From the NCBI RefSeq assembly GCF_001715295.1, contig NZ_MDKB01000002.1, forward strand, positions 951,522 to 1,015,521: DNA of 64,000 bases. The letters run 5' to 3'. Within the stretch, counting starts at the first letter, position 1. Each line of letters begins with the position of its first letter. Position numbers and translations under genes: made by a program. Below are positions 54,414 through 64,000 of this stretch, in pieces. Below the pieces are notes generated by a model that had not been told where the DNA came from, searched no databases, and saw only the letters and a program-made list of their open reading frames with translations. This DNA is from Streptomyces griseus. GTDB taxonomy: Bacteria > Actinomycetota > Actinomycetes > Streptomycetales > Streptomycetaceae.

Positions 54414-55676
54414 ATGCCCGCAGACCTCGCTGTCATCGGACTCGGACACCTCGGCCTGCCCCTGGCCCAGGCGGCCGTCGGCGCCGGGATCCGGACGGTC
54501 GGCTACGACACCGACCCGCGCCCCTTCGCCGAACTCTCGGCGGGCCGGACACCGGTCGAGGGATCACTCAGCGCCTCGGACATCCGCCGGATGCTCTCCG
54601 GGGGCTTCCGGCCGACCGACGACCCGGCCGAGGTGGGCCGGGTCCGCACCGCTGCCATCTGCGCGCCCACCCCGCTGGCCTCCGACCGCACCCTCGACCT
54701 GGGCGCCGTGACCGAAGCGGCCCGGGCGCTCGCCGCCCGGCTGCGCCCGCACACCACCGTCCTGGTGGAGTCCGCGGTACCACCGGGCACCACCGAGAAC
54801 GTCGTGCGCCCCCTACTGGAGGAGGGCTCGGGCCTGCGCGCCGGGCGGGACTTCCACCTCGCCCACTCCCCCGGCCGCCTCGACCCCGGCAACCGCGTAC
54901 ACGTCTACACCAACACGCCCAAGGTCATCGGCGGCCTCACCCCCGCGTGCACCGAGTCCGCCGCCGCCTTCTACGGCCGCCTCACCGACAAGGTCGTCCG
55001 GGCCCGCGGACCGCGCGAGGCCGAGATGACGAAGGTCCTCGAAACCAACTTCCGGCACGTCAACATCGCGCTGGTCAACGAGATGGCGGTGCTCTGTCAC
55101 GACCTCGGCGTCGACCTCTGGGACGTCATCCGGTGCGCCGAGACCAAGCCCTTCGGCTTCCAGCCGTTCCGCCCCGGCCCCGGTGTCGGCGGCCACGGCG
55201 CCCCCGTGGACCCCGGCTACCTCCCGTACAGCAGCCGCACACCGGGCCACCCCCTGCGCATGGTCTCGCTGGCCAAGGAGATCAACGACCGGATGCCGAG
55301 CTATGTGATCCAGCGCTGCGCCACCCTGCTGAACGAACACGGCAAGTCGGTCCGCGGAGCGCGGGTGCTGCTCCTCGGGGTCACCTACAAGCCGGACCTC
55401 GCCGACCAGGAGTCCTCGCCCGCCCGCGAGATCGCGACCCGGCTGATGGACATGGGCGCGCAGATCGGCTACCACGACCCCCACGTCCTGGACTGGCGGG
55501 TGCGCGAACAGCCCGTCCCCCGCGCCGACTCGCTCTACGAGGCGGCCGCCGGAGCCGATCTGACGGTCCTGCTCCAGCACCACCGTACGTACGACCTCCA
55601 GGGCCTCGCCGTGAAGGCCCAACTCCTCCTGGACACGCGGGGAGCGACCCCGGCGGGCGCCGCTCACCGGTTGTAG
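54414..55676 (+). CDS. UDP-glucose/UDP-ManNAc dehydrogenase homologue lacking the catalytic Cys
   Basis: The 420-residue protein belongs to the UDP-glucose/GDP-mannose dehydrogenase family, nearest the UDP-N-acetylmannosamine type (WecC). It has the NAD motif LAVIGLGHLGLPLAQAA, PPGTTENVVRPLL, FRHVNIALVNEMA and LLGVTYKPDLADQESSP. The active-site loop, normally GPGVGGHCIPVDP, reads GPGVGGHGAPVDP: Gly262 replaces the nucleophilic Cys, as the codon GGC confirms. It may therefore be inactive in acid formation or do a different reaction. The start is ATG 54414 (MPADLAVIG) with GGAAGGACGG upstream. It is divergent from glpD. Confidence 0.85.
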   Translation: MPADLAVIGLGHLGLPLAQAAVGAGIRTVGYDTDPRPFAELSAGRTPVEGSLSASDIRRMLSGGFRPTDDPAEVGRVRTAAICAPTPLASDRTLDLGAVTEAARALAARLRPHTTVLVESAVPPGTTENVVRPLLEEGSGLRAGRDFHLAHSPGRLDPGNRVHVYTNTPKVIGGLTPACTESAAAFYGRLTDKVVRARGPREAEMTKVLETNFRHVNIALVNEMAVLCHDLGVDLWDVIRCAETKPFGFQPFRPGPGVGGHGAPVDPGYLPYSSRTPGHPLRMVSLAKEINDRMPSYVIQRCATLLNEHGKSVRGARVLLLGVTYKPDLADQESSPAREIATRLMDMGAQIGYHDPHVLDWRVREQPVPRADSLYEAAAGADLTVLLQHHRTYDLQGLAVKAQLLLDTRGATPAGAAHRL

Positions 55677-55795
55677 GCAACGCCCGCCGGCCCGGTTCCC
55701 GCAGGGACGGAGGCGGGCCGTGTCGGCACGTCCTGCTAGCCTGCGGCGTCACTTCTCGCACAGACGTGCGCATCAGTCCCAGGGGGAACATCGCC

Positions 55796-56386
55796 ATGAG
55801 CCAGCCCGTTCAGCCGCCGAACCCACCTCAGCAGCCCTACGGCGGCGGACAGCCGACCGACGGGAACCCGTACGCGGCACAGCAGCCCGGCGCGCCGACG
55901 GGCAACCCGTACGCGGGCCAGCAGCCCGGCGCCCCGGCCGGCCAGTTCGGCGGCGGCATGCCGTTCGCCCCGCCGGCGCCGGTCCGCGACAACGTGGGGC
56001 TCGGTCTGCTCGCCGCCTTCGTCGCGGCCGTCGTCGCCGCCGGTGTCTACGGCGGGATCATCGGCGCCACCGAGCACCAGATCGGTTACGCGGCCGTCGG
56101 TGTCGGTTTCCTGGTCGGCTTCGCGGCGGGCAAGGCCGGCGGCCGCAACCCCGCGCTGCCGGTCATCGGCGCCGTCCTCGCCCTGGCCGGCGTCTACGGC
56201 GGTCAGCTGCTCGGGGAGGCGATCCTCGCCACCAAGGTGGCCCCGGTGACGGTCCCGGAGATGTTCCTCGATCACTTCAGCCTGCTGAACGAGGCGTGGA
56301 AGGCCGATTCCGACGTGATCAGCTTCCTCTTCTTCGCGATCGCCGCGGCGGCCGCCTTCTCGGCCGCCAAGAAGTCCTCGGACTGA
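55796..56386 (+). CDS. Proline/glycine-rich membrane protein
   Basis: The 196-residue protein starts at ATG 55796 behind AGGGGGA. Residues 1-60 are Pro/Gln/Gly-rich with a repeated NPYAXQQPGAP unit. Three or four membrane spans follow (LGLLAAFVAAVVAAGVYGGIIG, GYAAVGVGFLVGFAAG, LPVIGAVLALAGVYGG, FLFFAIAAAAAFSA). It looks like a conserved small membrane protein of the kind that carries a GYF-like or intrinsically disordered head; no function is known. A perfect hairpin follows. Confidence 0.75.
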   Translation: MSQPVQPPNPPQQPYGGGQPTDGNPYAAQQPGAPTGNPYAGQQPGAPAGQFGGGMPFAPPAPVRDNVGLGLLAAFVAAVVAAGVYGGIIGATEHQIGYAAVGVGFLVGFAAGKAGGRNPALPVIGAVLALAGVYGGQLLGEAILATKVAPVTVPEMFLDHFSLLNEAWKADSDVISFLFFAIAAAAAFSAAKKSSD

Positions 56387-56400
56387 ACGGGCCCGTGCGT

Positions 56401-56442
56401 ACGCCGGAGCCCGGACCGCTTCTGCGGTCCGGGCTCCGGCGT
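56401..56442. terminator. Perfect 19-bp hairpin between convergent genes
   Basis: ACGCCGGAGCCCGGACCGC and GCGGTCCGGGCTCCGGCGT are exact complements with a TTCT loop. It lies 14 bases after the rightward stop and 15 bases from the guaB3 stop, so it acts in both directions. Confidence 0.93.
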
Positions 56443-56457
56443 CACGCACGAGCGGCG

Positions 56458-57582
56458 TCAGCGGCGGTGCTGCGAGTCCGCGACCGTCACCTCGACGCGC
56501 TGGAACTCCTTGAGGTCGCTGTAGCCCGTGGTGGCCATCGCCCGGCGCAGCGCGCCGAAGATGTTCATCGAGCCGTCAGGGGTGTGCGAGGGGCCGGTGA
56601 GGACCTCCTCCGTCGTGCCGACGGAGCCGAGGTCGACCAGCTTGCCGCGCGGCACGTCCTCGTGGACGGCCTCCATGCCCCAGTGCCGGCCGCGGCCGGG
56701 CGCGTCCGTCGCACGGGCCAGCGGGGACCCCATCATCACGGCGTCCGCGCCGCAGGCGATGGCCTTGGGCAGGTCGCCGGACCAGCCGACGCCGCCGTCC
56801 GCGATGACGTGCACGTACCGGCCGCCGGACTCGTCCATGTAGTCACGGCGCGCGCCCGCCACGTCGGCGACCGCGGTCGCCATCGGGACCTGGATGCCGA
56901 AGACGTTGCGCGTGGTGTGCGCGGCGCCACCGCCGAAGCCGACGAGGACACCGGCCGCGCCGGTGCGCATCAGGTGCAGGGCCGCGGTGTAGGTGGCGCA
57001 GCCGCCCACGATCACCGGGACGTCCAGCTCGTAGATGAACTGCTTCAGGTTGAGCGGTTCCGCGGCGCCGGAGACGTGCTCGGCGGAGACCGTCGTCCCG
57101 CGGATGACGAAGATGTCCACGCCCGCGTCGACGACGGCCTTGGAGAACTGCGCGGTGCGCTGCGGGGAGAGCGCGGCGGCGGTGACGACACCGGAGTCGC
57201 GCACCTCCTTGATGCGCCGACCGATCAGCTCTTCCTGGATGGGGGCGGAGTAGATCTCCTGCAGCCGCGGGGTCGCGGTCTCCACGGGCATCTCGGCGAT
57301 CTCGTCGAGCAGGGCCTGCGGGTCCTCGTGCCGGGTCCACAGCCCTTCGAGGTTGAGGACGCCGAGGCCGCCCAGCTCACCGATGCGGATGGCGGTCTGC
57401 GGGGAGACCACCGAGTCCATGGGAGCGGCCAGGAAGGGCAGCTCGAAGCGGTAGGCGTCGATCTGCCAGGCGATCGAGACCTCCTTCGGGTCGCGGGTAC
57501 GCCGGCTCGGCACGACAGCGATGTCGTCGAACGCGTATGCGCGCCGACCGCGCTTGCCGCGCCCGATCTCGATCTCAGTCAC
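56458..57582 (-). CDS. guaB3: GuaB3 family IMP dehydrogenase-related protein
   Basis: The 374-residue protein (MTEIEIGRGKRGRRAYAFDD) is the actinobacterial GuaB3 branch: an IMPDH-like TIM barrel with VVPSRRTRDPKEVS and PFLAAPMDSVVSPQTAI, a GGGGAAHTTRN-like loop and HVIADGGVGWSGDLPKAIACGADAVMMGSPLA. It lacks the CBS domains of GuaB. Its exact reaction in Streptomyces is uncertain. The gene follows guaB on the same strand, but a strong hairpin separates them, so independent transcription is likely. Confidence 0.93.
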   Translation of the reverse strand: MTEIEIGRGKRGRRAYAFDDIAVVPSRRTRDPKEVSIAWQIDAYRFELPFLAAPMDSVVSPQTAIRIGELGGLGVLNLEGLWTRHEDPQALLDEIAEMPVETATPRLQEIYSAPIQEELIGRRIKEVRDSGVVTAAALSPQRTAQFSKAVVDAGVDIFVIRGTTVSAEHVSGAAEPLNLKQFIYELDVPVIVGGCATYTAALHLMRTGAAGVLVGFGGGAAHTTRNVFGIQVPMATAVADVAGARRDYMDESGGRYVHVIADGGVGWSGDLPKAIACGADAVMMGSPLARATDAPGRGRHWGMEAVHEDVPRGKLVDLGSVGTTEEVLTGPSHTPDGSMNIFGALRRAMATTGYSDLKEFQRVEVTVADSQHRR

Positions 57583-57637
57583 GATGATGTGGCCTTTCCT
57601 CTACGTCTGCGCTGACCAGTATCCCCGACGCACACAT

Positions 57638-57671
57638 GAGGGGCGGTCCCGGGAACCCGGGTCCGCCCCTC
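57638..57671 (-). terminator. Hairpin terminator of guaB
   Basis: GAGGGGCGG pairs with CCGCCCCTC, and inside it CCCGGG with CCCGGG, one mismatch in 16 bp. It starts 16 bases past the guaB stop on the minus strand. Confidence 0.85.
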
Positions 57672-57686
57672 ACCTGCGCTGACGCG

Positions 57687-59231
<1,545 letters not shown>

Positions 59232-59324
59232 CTAACGGCCGTACGGGGTGTCTCATTCCACGAACAAGATCACCCGGCGCTTGTGTGGCTCGCTCCACAC
59301 CGCGGGAGCCTCCGGAGCCGGGCT

Positions 59325-60011
59325 CTACTGACCCGCGAGTGCCCTCAGCCTGCTCAGTGCGCGGTGCTGCGCGACCCGCACCGCACCCGGCGACATCCCC
59401 AGCATCTGTCCCGTCTCCTCCGCGGTCAGTCCGACCGCGACCCGCAGGACCAGCAGCTCGCGCTGGTTCTCCGGAAGATTGGCGAGAAGCTTCTTCGCCC
59501 AGGCCGCATCGCTGCTGAGCAGGGCGCGTTCCTCCGGACCGAGCGAGTCGTCGGGGCGCTCCGGCATCTCGTCGGAGGGCACCGCGGTCGATCCGGGGTG
59601 CCGCATCGCGGCACGCTGGAGGTCGGCGACCTTGTGGCCCGCGATCGCGAAGACGAAGGCCTCGAAGGGTCTTCCGGTGTCCTTGTACCGCGGCAGCGCC
59701 ATCAGCACCGCGACACAGACCTCCTGCGCCAGGTCCTCCACGAAGTGACGGGCGTCACCGGGCAGCCGGTTCAGCCGGGACCTGCAGTAACGCAGGGCCA
59801 GCGGGTGGACGTGGGCCAGCAGGTCATGGGTGGCCTGCGCGTCACCGTCGACAGCACGGTGCACCAGAGCACCGATCACCGTCGTCTCGTCGTCGCGCAT
59901 CGGACCATGGTGCCTTGGTGCCGTCTGTTCCGCGGCATCGCGTCCGGAGTTGTGCACCGAAGCGTTATCAGCGGGTGTACGGGCCTCATGAGCGGGTGCG
60001 CCGGATGTCAT
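59325..60011 (-). CDS. shbA: ECF sigma factor, ShbA / SigD-like
   Basis: The protein is an extracytoplasmic-function type sigma factor with region 2 ([39 protein letters not shown]) and region 4 ([45 protein letters not shown]). Its position between guaB and bldM matches ShbA, reported to direct transcription of the principal sigma factor hrdB in S. griseus, and mycobacterial SigD near guaB2. The ATG at 60011 ([12 protein letters not shown]) has GGGGAGG about nine bases upstream. A later ATG at 59900 (MRDDETTVI, 191 residues) is an alternative. Symbol assigned by synteny and family. Confidence 0.82.
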   Translation of the reverse strand: MTSGAPAHEARTPADNASVHNSGRDAAEQTAPRHHGPMRDDETTVIGALVHRAVDGDAQATHDLLAHVHPLALRYCRSRLNRLPGDARHFVEDLAQEVCVAVLMALPRYKDTGRPFEAFVFAIAGHKVADLQRAAMRHPGSTAVPSDEMPERPDDSLGPEERALLSSDAAWAKKLLANLPENQRELLVLRVAVGLTAEETGQMLGMSPGAVRVAQHRALSRLRALAGQ

Positions 60012-60197
60012 GGCCTGCGCCCTCCCCTTCCGCTCGACCGAATCGTTCCCGAGGAACTCCACGTCTCAAGGATGCGGCATCGGCCGGGAAGCGTCACACA
60101 GCGCTGGTGGGGAGGTCCCGGCCGCGGGCCCGCCGCCACCGTCGTCCCGTCCGCCGATGTGCGGACGGGTCGTACGGCTACCGGCCTCGCCGCCTCA

Positions 60198-60809
60198 TCA
60201 GCGGACCAGGCCCCAGCGGAAGCCGAGCGCGACGGCGTGCGCGCGGTCCGAGGCCCCGAGCTTCTTGAACAGACGCCTCGCGTGCGTCTTCACCGTGTCC
60301 TCCGAGAGGAACAGCTCGCGCCCGATCTCGGCGTTGGAGCGGCCGTGGCTCATGCCTTCGAGCACCTGGATCTCCCGTGCCGTGAGGGTCGGGGCCGCCC
60401 CCATCTCGGCCGACCGCAGCCGGCGCGGGGCGAGCCGCCATGTCGGGTCGGCCAGCGCCTGGGTCACCGTGGCCCGCAACTCGGCGCGCGAGGCGTCCTT
60501 GTGCAGGTATCCGCGGGCGCCGGCGGCGACGGCGAGAGCCACGCCGTCCAGGTCCTCGGCGACGGTCAGCATGATGATCCGGGCCCCCGGGTCCGCGGAG
60601 AGCAGCCGCCGCACCGTCTCCACACCCCCCAGGCCGGGCATGCGTACGTCCATCAGAATCAGATCCGAACGATCGGCCCCCCAGCGGCGGAGGACTTCCT
60701 CGCCGTTGGCCGCCGTCGTCACCCGCTCGACGCCGGGCACGGTCGCAACCGCGCGACGGAGCGCTTCTCGGGCAAGCGGGGAGTCGTCGCAGACGAGGAC
60801 GGATGTCAT
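60198..60809 (-). CDS. bldM: BldM, developmental response regulator
   Basis: BldM is an orphan NarL-type regulator that acts as a homodimer on early genes and with WhiI on late sporulation genes in Streptomyces. The 203-residue protein has the receiver motifs LVCDDSPLA, LILMDVRMPG and GYLHKDAS. The C-terminal DNA-binding domain shows LTAREIQVLEGMSHGRSNAEIGRELFLSEDTVKTHARRLFKKL. Length and sequence match BldM. The ATG at 60809 (MTSVLVCDDS) is chosen for GGAGGACG eight bases upstream; a longer frame to 60869 is not conserved in character. A sigma-BldN-type promoter lies upstream. Confidence 0.95.
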   Translation of the reverse strand: MTSVLVCDDSPLAREALRRAVATVPGVERVTTAANGEEVLRRWGADRSDLILMDVRMPGLGGVETVRRLLSADPGARIIMLTVAEDLDGVALAVAAGARGYLHKDASRAELRATVTQALADPTWRLAPRRLRSAEMGAAPTLTAREIQVLEGMSHGRSNAEIGRELFLSEDTVKTHARRLFKKLGASDRAHAVALGFRWGLVR

Positions 60810-60932
60810 GACCGTCCTCCGCAGCTGATGCGCGTCACCTTGAGCCTCCAGGCTGGTACAAGTCGTCACCTGTGCGGTCGACCCCCTCGGACACCTGCCC
60901 GAGCTCGTTCTCCGTCAACCGCTTCCCCCTCC

Positions 60933-60960
60933 TCAACGACGGTCACTCGAAAGAGTTACG
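60933..60960 (-). promoter_or_regulatory. Sigma-BldN-type promoter of bldM
   Basis: On the minus strand CGTAAC (60960-60955), exactly 16 bases, then CGTTGA (60938-60933) matches the sigma-BldN consensus CGTAAC-N16-CGTTGA known for bldM and chaplin genes. The ATG lies 123 bases downstream of the -10. Confidence 0.88.
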
Positions 60961-61127
60961 GGCCGCGACCTCCGGTTCGGCACTCTAAGTGAAGGACCGT
61001 ACACGGAGGAGAACGACGCGAGATCATTCACTCGTCAACCGATCTTTCACCCGGAGGCATGCCCTATTTAGCTGGTTTTCTTCCATTTTGCTGGAGTCTG
61101 TGACTACATTCGCAATCAGTCATATTT

Positions 61128-61150
61128 ACATCTACTTACACCGTAGATGT
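61128..61150. promoter_or_regulatory. Inverted repeat in the whiD upstream region
   Basis: ACATCTAC and GTAGATGT flank a 7-base centre (TTACACC). The segment 61055-61150 is unusually AT-rich (CATATTTACATCTACTTACACC), as expected for a developmentally controlled promoter. No regulator is assigned. Confidence 0.45.
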
Positions 61151-61229
61151 ACCGTCGGGACTCCGGTCGCCGGCGAACGACGGTCGAGGGTGCCGTTTCC
61201 GACTCAGCAAGGTTTCGAGGGGACACGCA

Positions 61230-61565
61230 ATGGCAGATTTCTCCCGCCTTCCCGGACCCAACGCAGATCTGTGGGACTGGCAGTTGCTGGCCGCCTGCCG
61301 CGGGGTCGACAGTTCACTGTTCTTCCATCCCGAAGGAGAGCGCGGGGCCGCCCGGAGCGCCCGCGAGGCCTCGGCGAAGGAGGTCTGCATGCGGTGTCCG
61401 GTACGCGCCGAGTGCGCGGCCCACGCCCTCGCGGTACGGGAGCCCTACGGCGTCTGGGGCGGCCTGACCGAGGACGAGCGCGAGGAACTCATGGGCCGCG
61501 CCCGCAACCGCCTGATCTCCGCCCACTCGGGAGCCACGCCGGGAACACCCGACGGTCCCACCTGA
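61230..61565 (+). CDS. whiD: WhiD, WhiB-like [4Fe-4S] developmental protein
   Basis: WhiD is a WhiB-family iron-sulfur protein needed for late sporulation (septation and spore maturation). The 111-residue protein starts MADFSRLPGPNADLWDW and carries the four cluster cysteines C23, C53, C56 and C62 (CxxCxxxxxC in CMRCPVRAEC) and the GVWGG turn at 74-78. Sequence and position next to bldM identify it as WhiD. GAGGGGAC lies upstream of the ATG. It is divergent from bldM across a shared AT-rich promoter region and convergent with a LysR gene. Confidence 0.94.
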   Translation: MADFSRLPGPNADLWDWQLLAACRGVDSSLFFHPEGERGAARSAREASAKEVCMRCPVRAECAAHALAVREPYGVWGGLTEDEREELMGRARNRLISAHSGATPGTPDGPT

Positions 61566-61715
61566 CCCTTCGCGCCCCGAACCGATCGCAGAAACGTTTC
61601 CCCGCACCTGGCGCGCCCGCTGTCGGACGTGGCGCCCCGGGTACGGCACGGCGTCCTCCGCCCGCGCGGCTCCTAAGACACGCCGCCGCCCACGCCCGCG
61701 ACTGCCACCACGGGA

Positions 61716-61733
61716 CGCCCGGCGCGCCGGGCG
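61716..61733. terminator. Palindromic terminator between whiD and the LysR gene
   Basis: CGCCCGGCG and CGCCGGGCG form a perfect 18-bp palindrome adjacent to the LysR stop, usable by both convergent genes. Confidence 0.6.
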
Positions 61734-61734
61734 C

Positions 61735-62625
61735 TCAGCGCGCGGCCGCCAGGCAGAGCTGGTCCAGGGTGGCCGCCACCGCCGGGACGCGGGCCAGGTC
61801 GGGCAGGGTGAGCGCGACGATCTCCCGCTCCACCGCCGGCTCCACGGTGACGGTCCTGGTCCCTCTCGGGCGGACCGACTCGACGGCCAGCTCGGGCAGG
61901 ACGGCCACGCCCAGCCCCGCGCCCACCAGCCCGACGACCGCCGGATAGTCGTCGGTGGCGAAGTCGATCCGGGGGGTGAACCCGGACTCCTCGCAGACCT
62001 CCACCAACTGGCGCCTGCAGCGCGGGCACCCCGCGATCCACGGCTCGTCGGCGAGTTCGCCGATGTCCACCGCCTCCGCATCCGCCAGCCGGTGCCCCTC
62101 GGCCACCAGACCCACCAGCCGGTCCGTGAGCAGCGGGCGGACGACCAGGTCGTCCCACTCGCCGCCGGCCGTCCCGTACCGGAACGCCAGCGCGATGTCG
62201 CAGTCCCCGTCGCGCAGCAAGTCCACCGAGCGCGGCGGCTCGGCCTCGACGAGCGATACCCGGGTCCCGGGGTGTGCGGCCCGCAGCGCGGCCAGGGCGC
62301 CCGGTACCAGCGTGGAGCTGCCGCTGGGGAACGACACGAGCCGGACCCGCCCCGCGCGAAGTCCGGCGATCGCGGCGACCTCCTCCTCGGCCGCGGTCAG
62401 CCCGGCGAGGATGCCTGAGGCGTGGCGCACCAGCGCCTCACCGGCCTCGGTGAGGCGCATCTCCCGCCCCGTACGGATCAGCAGCGGGGTGCCCGCCGAG
62501 GACTCCAGCGCCTTCATCTGCTGGCTCACGGCGGGCTGGGTGCAGCCCAGCTCACGGCCGGCGGCGGAGAACGAACCGGTGGTGGCTACGGCGCGCAGGA
62601 CACGGAGATGACGGGCTTCGATCAC
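61735..62625 (-). CDS. LysR family transcriptional regulator
   Basis: The 296-residue regulator starts at a GTG (VIEARHLRVLRAVATTGSFSAAG) with GGAAGG immediately upstream. The N-terminal helix-turn-helix (SFSAAGRELGCTQPAVSQQMKALESSAG) is followed by a type 2 periplasmic-binding-like effector domain (LVSFPSGSSTLVPGALAALRAAHPGTRV). The effector and targets are unknown; the adjacent divergent MOSC gene is a plausible target, as LysR genes often control their neighbour. Confidence 0.9.
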   Translation of the reverse strand: MIEARHLRVLRAVATTGSFSAAGRELGCTQPAVSQQMKALESSAGTPLLIRTGREMRLTEAGEALVRHASGILAGLTAAEEEVAAIAGLRAGRVRLVSFPSGSSTLVPGALAALRAAHPGTRVSLVEAEPPRSVDLLRDGDCDIALAFRYGTAGGEWDDLVVRPLLTDRLVGLVAEGHRLADAEAVDIGELADEPWIAGCPRCRRQLVEVCEESGFTPRIDFATDDYPAVVGLVGAGLGVAVLPELAVESVRPRGTRTVTVEPAVEREIVALTLPDLARVPAVAATLDQLCLAAAR

Positions 62626-62706
62626 CCTTCCACCATAAGCGGTGCTTGCAGAAGTGGCCCCATGGTCAAGAGCGCCTTTTAGGGCCGAATGGTTACCGTA
62701 TGCGGC

Positions 62707-63375
62707 ATGAAGGTGCTGAGCGTGAACCTGGGCCGTCCCACCCCCTCCCCCGACACCGGCGCTCCCGGCGGTGTCACCGGGATCGACAAACGGCCGGCCG
62801 ACGGCCCCGTCCTGGTCACCGACCCCGGTCCCAAAGGCCGGGGCGGCAGCGGCCTGGCCGGCGACGCCGTGTGCGACGTGCGCCACCACGGCGGCTCCGA
62901 CCAGGCTGTGTACGCCTTCGCGCGCGAGGAGCTCGACGCCTGGGAGGCGGAGCTGGGCCGGCCCCTGCCCAACGGCACGTTCGGTGAGAATCTGACGACC
63001 CTCGGCCTGTCGGTGAGCGGCGCCAGGATCGGTGAGCGCTGGCGGATCGGCGGCGGGGCGGTCCTGGAGGTCACCTCCGGCCGCATACCGTGCCGCACGT
63101 TCGCGGGCCACCTGGGTGAGAGGGGCTGGGTGAAGCGGTTCACCCGGACGGCGGCCACGGGCGCCTACCTGCGCGTGGTCGAACCGGGGGCGATCCGCAG
63201 CGGCGATCCGGTCGAGGTCGTGCACCGCCCGGCCCACGAGGTCACCGCCGCACTGCATTTCCGTGCCGTGACGACGGAGCGTGAGCTGCTGCCGCTCCTG
63301 CTGGCCGCCGGGGAGGCGCTGCACCCGGAGGCGCTGCGCAAGGCCCGGGAGTACGTCGCGGCGCACGCGTCCTGA
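62707..63375 (+). CDS. MOSC domain protein
   Basis: The 222-residue protein starts at ATG 62707 (MKVLSVNLGRPTPSPD). It has the MOSC domain (GLAGDAVCDVRHHGGSDQAVYAFARE, NGTFGENLTTLGL, and the conserved Cys in SGRIPCRTFAGHL) found in molybdenum-cofactor sulfurases and YiiM-like reductases. The C-terminal helices match YiiM/YuaD-type MOSC proteins. The substrate is unknown. Divergent from the LysR gene. Confidence 0.9.
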   Translation: MKVLSVNLGRPTPSPDTGAPGGVTGIDKRPADGPVLVTDPGPKGRGGSGLAGDAVCDVRHHGGSDQAVYAFAREELDAWEAELGRPLPNGTFGENLTTLGLSVSGARIGERWRIGGGAVLEVTSGRIPCRTFAGHLGERGWVKRFTRTAATGAYLRVVEPGAIRSGDPVEVVHRPAHEVTAALHFRAVTTERELLPLLLAAGEALHPEALRKAREYVAAHAS

Positions 63376-63491
63376 CGGCCCCTACGCGCGCCGCGATGCG
63401 GGGCCGCGTACCGACGCCCCGGGCACGGTCGTCGGTGGGGAAGGGCGGGCGGGCCGACGGACTGCGCGGCCGGGGCACTAACGTGCCGCGT

Positions 63492-64000
63492 ATGACGACT
63501 GCACTGATTACGGGCGCGACGGCGGGGATCGGCGCCGCCTTCGCACGGCGGCTCGCGGGTGACGGGCACAACCTCGTGCTGGTGGCCCGTGACACGGAGC
63601 GGCTGCGCGCCCAGGCCACCGAACTGCACGACCGGCACGGCATCGAGGCCGAGGTGCTGACGGCGGACCTGTCCACGGACGCCGGGATCGAGGCGGTCGA
63701 GTCCCGGCTGTCGACGCCCACGAGCCCTGTCGACCTGCTGGTCAACAACGCCGGCTTCGGCATCAAGGGCCGCTATCTGGACGTCTCGACGGCCGACGAG
63801 CTGACGATGCTGAAGGTGCACTGCGAGGCTGTGCTGCGCCTGACCTCGGCGGCGGCGGCGGGGATGCGGGAGCGGGGCAGGGGCGGGGTGGTGAACGTGG
63901 CCTCGGTGGCGGCGTTCGTGCCCCGGGGGACGTACGGGGCGTCGAAGGCGTGGGTCGTGCAGTTCACCCAGGGCGCGGCGAAGGACCTGGCGGGTACGGG
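63492..64000 (+). CDS. Short-chain dehydrogenase/reductase, cut by the window edge
   Basis: The visible 169 residues show the classical SDR features: TGATAGIGAAFA nucleotide motif, LVNNAGFG, catalytic Ser region VVNVASVAAF, and the YGASK catalytic Tyr/Lys. The C-terminus is beyond the window. The family includes ketoacyl reductases and DltE-like enzymes, and the substrate is not predictable. The ATG at 63492 follows a TAACGT-like -10, possibly leaderless. Confidence 0.92.
   Translation, partial: MTTALITGATAGIGAAFARRLAGDGHNLVLVARDTERLRAQATELHDRHGIEAEVLTADLSTDAGIEAVESRLSTPTSPVDLLVNNAGFGIKGRYLDVSTADELTMLKVHCEAVLRLTSAAAAGMRERGRGGVVNVASVAAFVPRGTYGASKAWVVQFTQGAAKDLAGT

Overview
The window is a high-G+C actinobacterial chromosome segment, almost certainly Streptomyces. 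It carries the developmental regulators whiD and bldM side by side, an exact sigma-BldN-type promoter in front of bldM, GTG/TTG starts and GC-rich hairpin terminators. The gene order resembles, as I remember it, the S. coelicolor core region around SCO4767-SCO4814 in reversed orientation. It looks like conserved core chromosome: I see no insertion sequence, phage, plasmid origin, tRNA, rRNA or CRISPR array.

Layout. 1-9.4 kb: purine synthesis (purN, purH), two membrane proteins, a HTH-sigma-membrane fusion, and succinyl-CoA synthetase (sucC-sucD). 10.0-18.5 kb: a two-armed cluster, vWA / DUF5682 / MoxR-type AAA+ ATPase leftward and SWIM zinc finger / DUF5691 rightward. Both arms have a promoter resembling the LexA-independent DNA-damage (RecA-NDp, PafBC-type) motif. 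19-29 kb: a cobalamin-binding mutase small subunit (icmB-like), a lipase, an M23 peptidase, the helicase pcrA, and two NlpC/P60 hydrolases, the first behind a c-di-AMP (ydaO) riboswitch. 29.5-33 kb: a LiaFSR-like envelope-stress module (NarL-type regulator, PspC-histidine kinase, divergent PspC/LiaF-like protein). 33-38.4 kb: DoxX, a membrane protein, a Uma2 nuclease-fold protein, guaA and a chorismate mutase behind a small Phe/Tyr leader peptide and a hairpin. 39-42.7 kb: GMC oxidoreductase and succinate-semialdehyde dehydrogenase. 42.9-51.9 kb: four membrane-anchored Ser/Thr kinase paralogues, one a pseudokinase with a split catalytic domain. 52.4-59.2 kb: glpD, a nucleotide-sugar dehydrogenase lacking its catalytic cysteine, a small membrane protein, guaB3 and guaB. 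59.3-62.6 kb: sigma factor shbA/sigD-like, bldM, whiD and a LysR regulator. The end holds a MOSC protein and a truncated short-chain dehydrogenase.

How the genes work together. The purine genes (purN, purH, guaA, guaB, guaB3) supply IMP and GMP. The hydrolases, kinases and LiaFSR-like module concern the cell envelope and probably sporulation. shbA, bldM and whiD control growth and development. The most unusual elements are the apparently damage-controlled MoxR/vWA/DUF5682/SWIM/DUF5691 cluster and the aromatic-amino-acid leader in front of the chorismate mutase.
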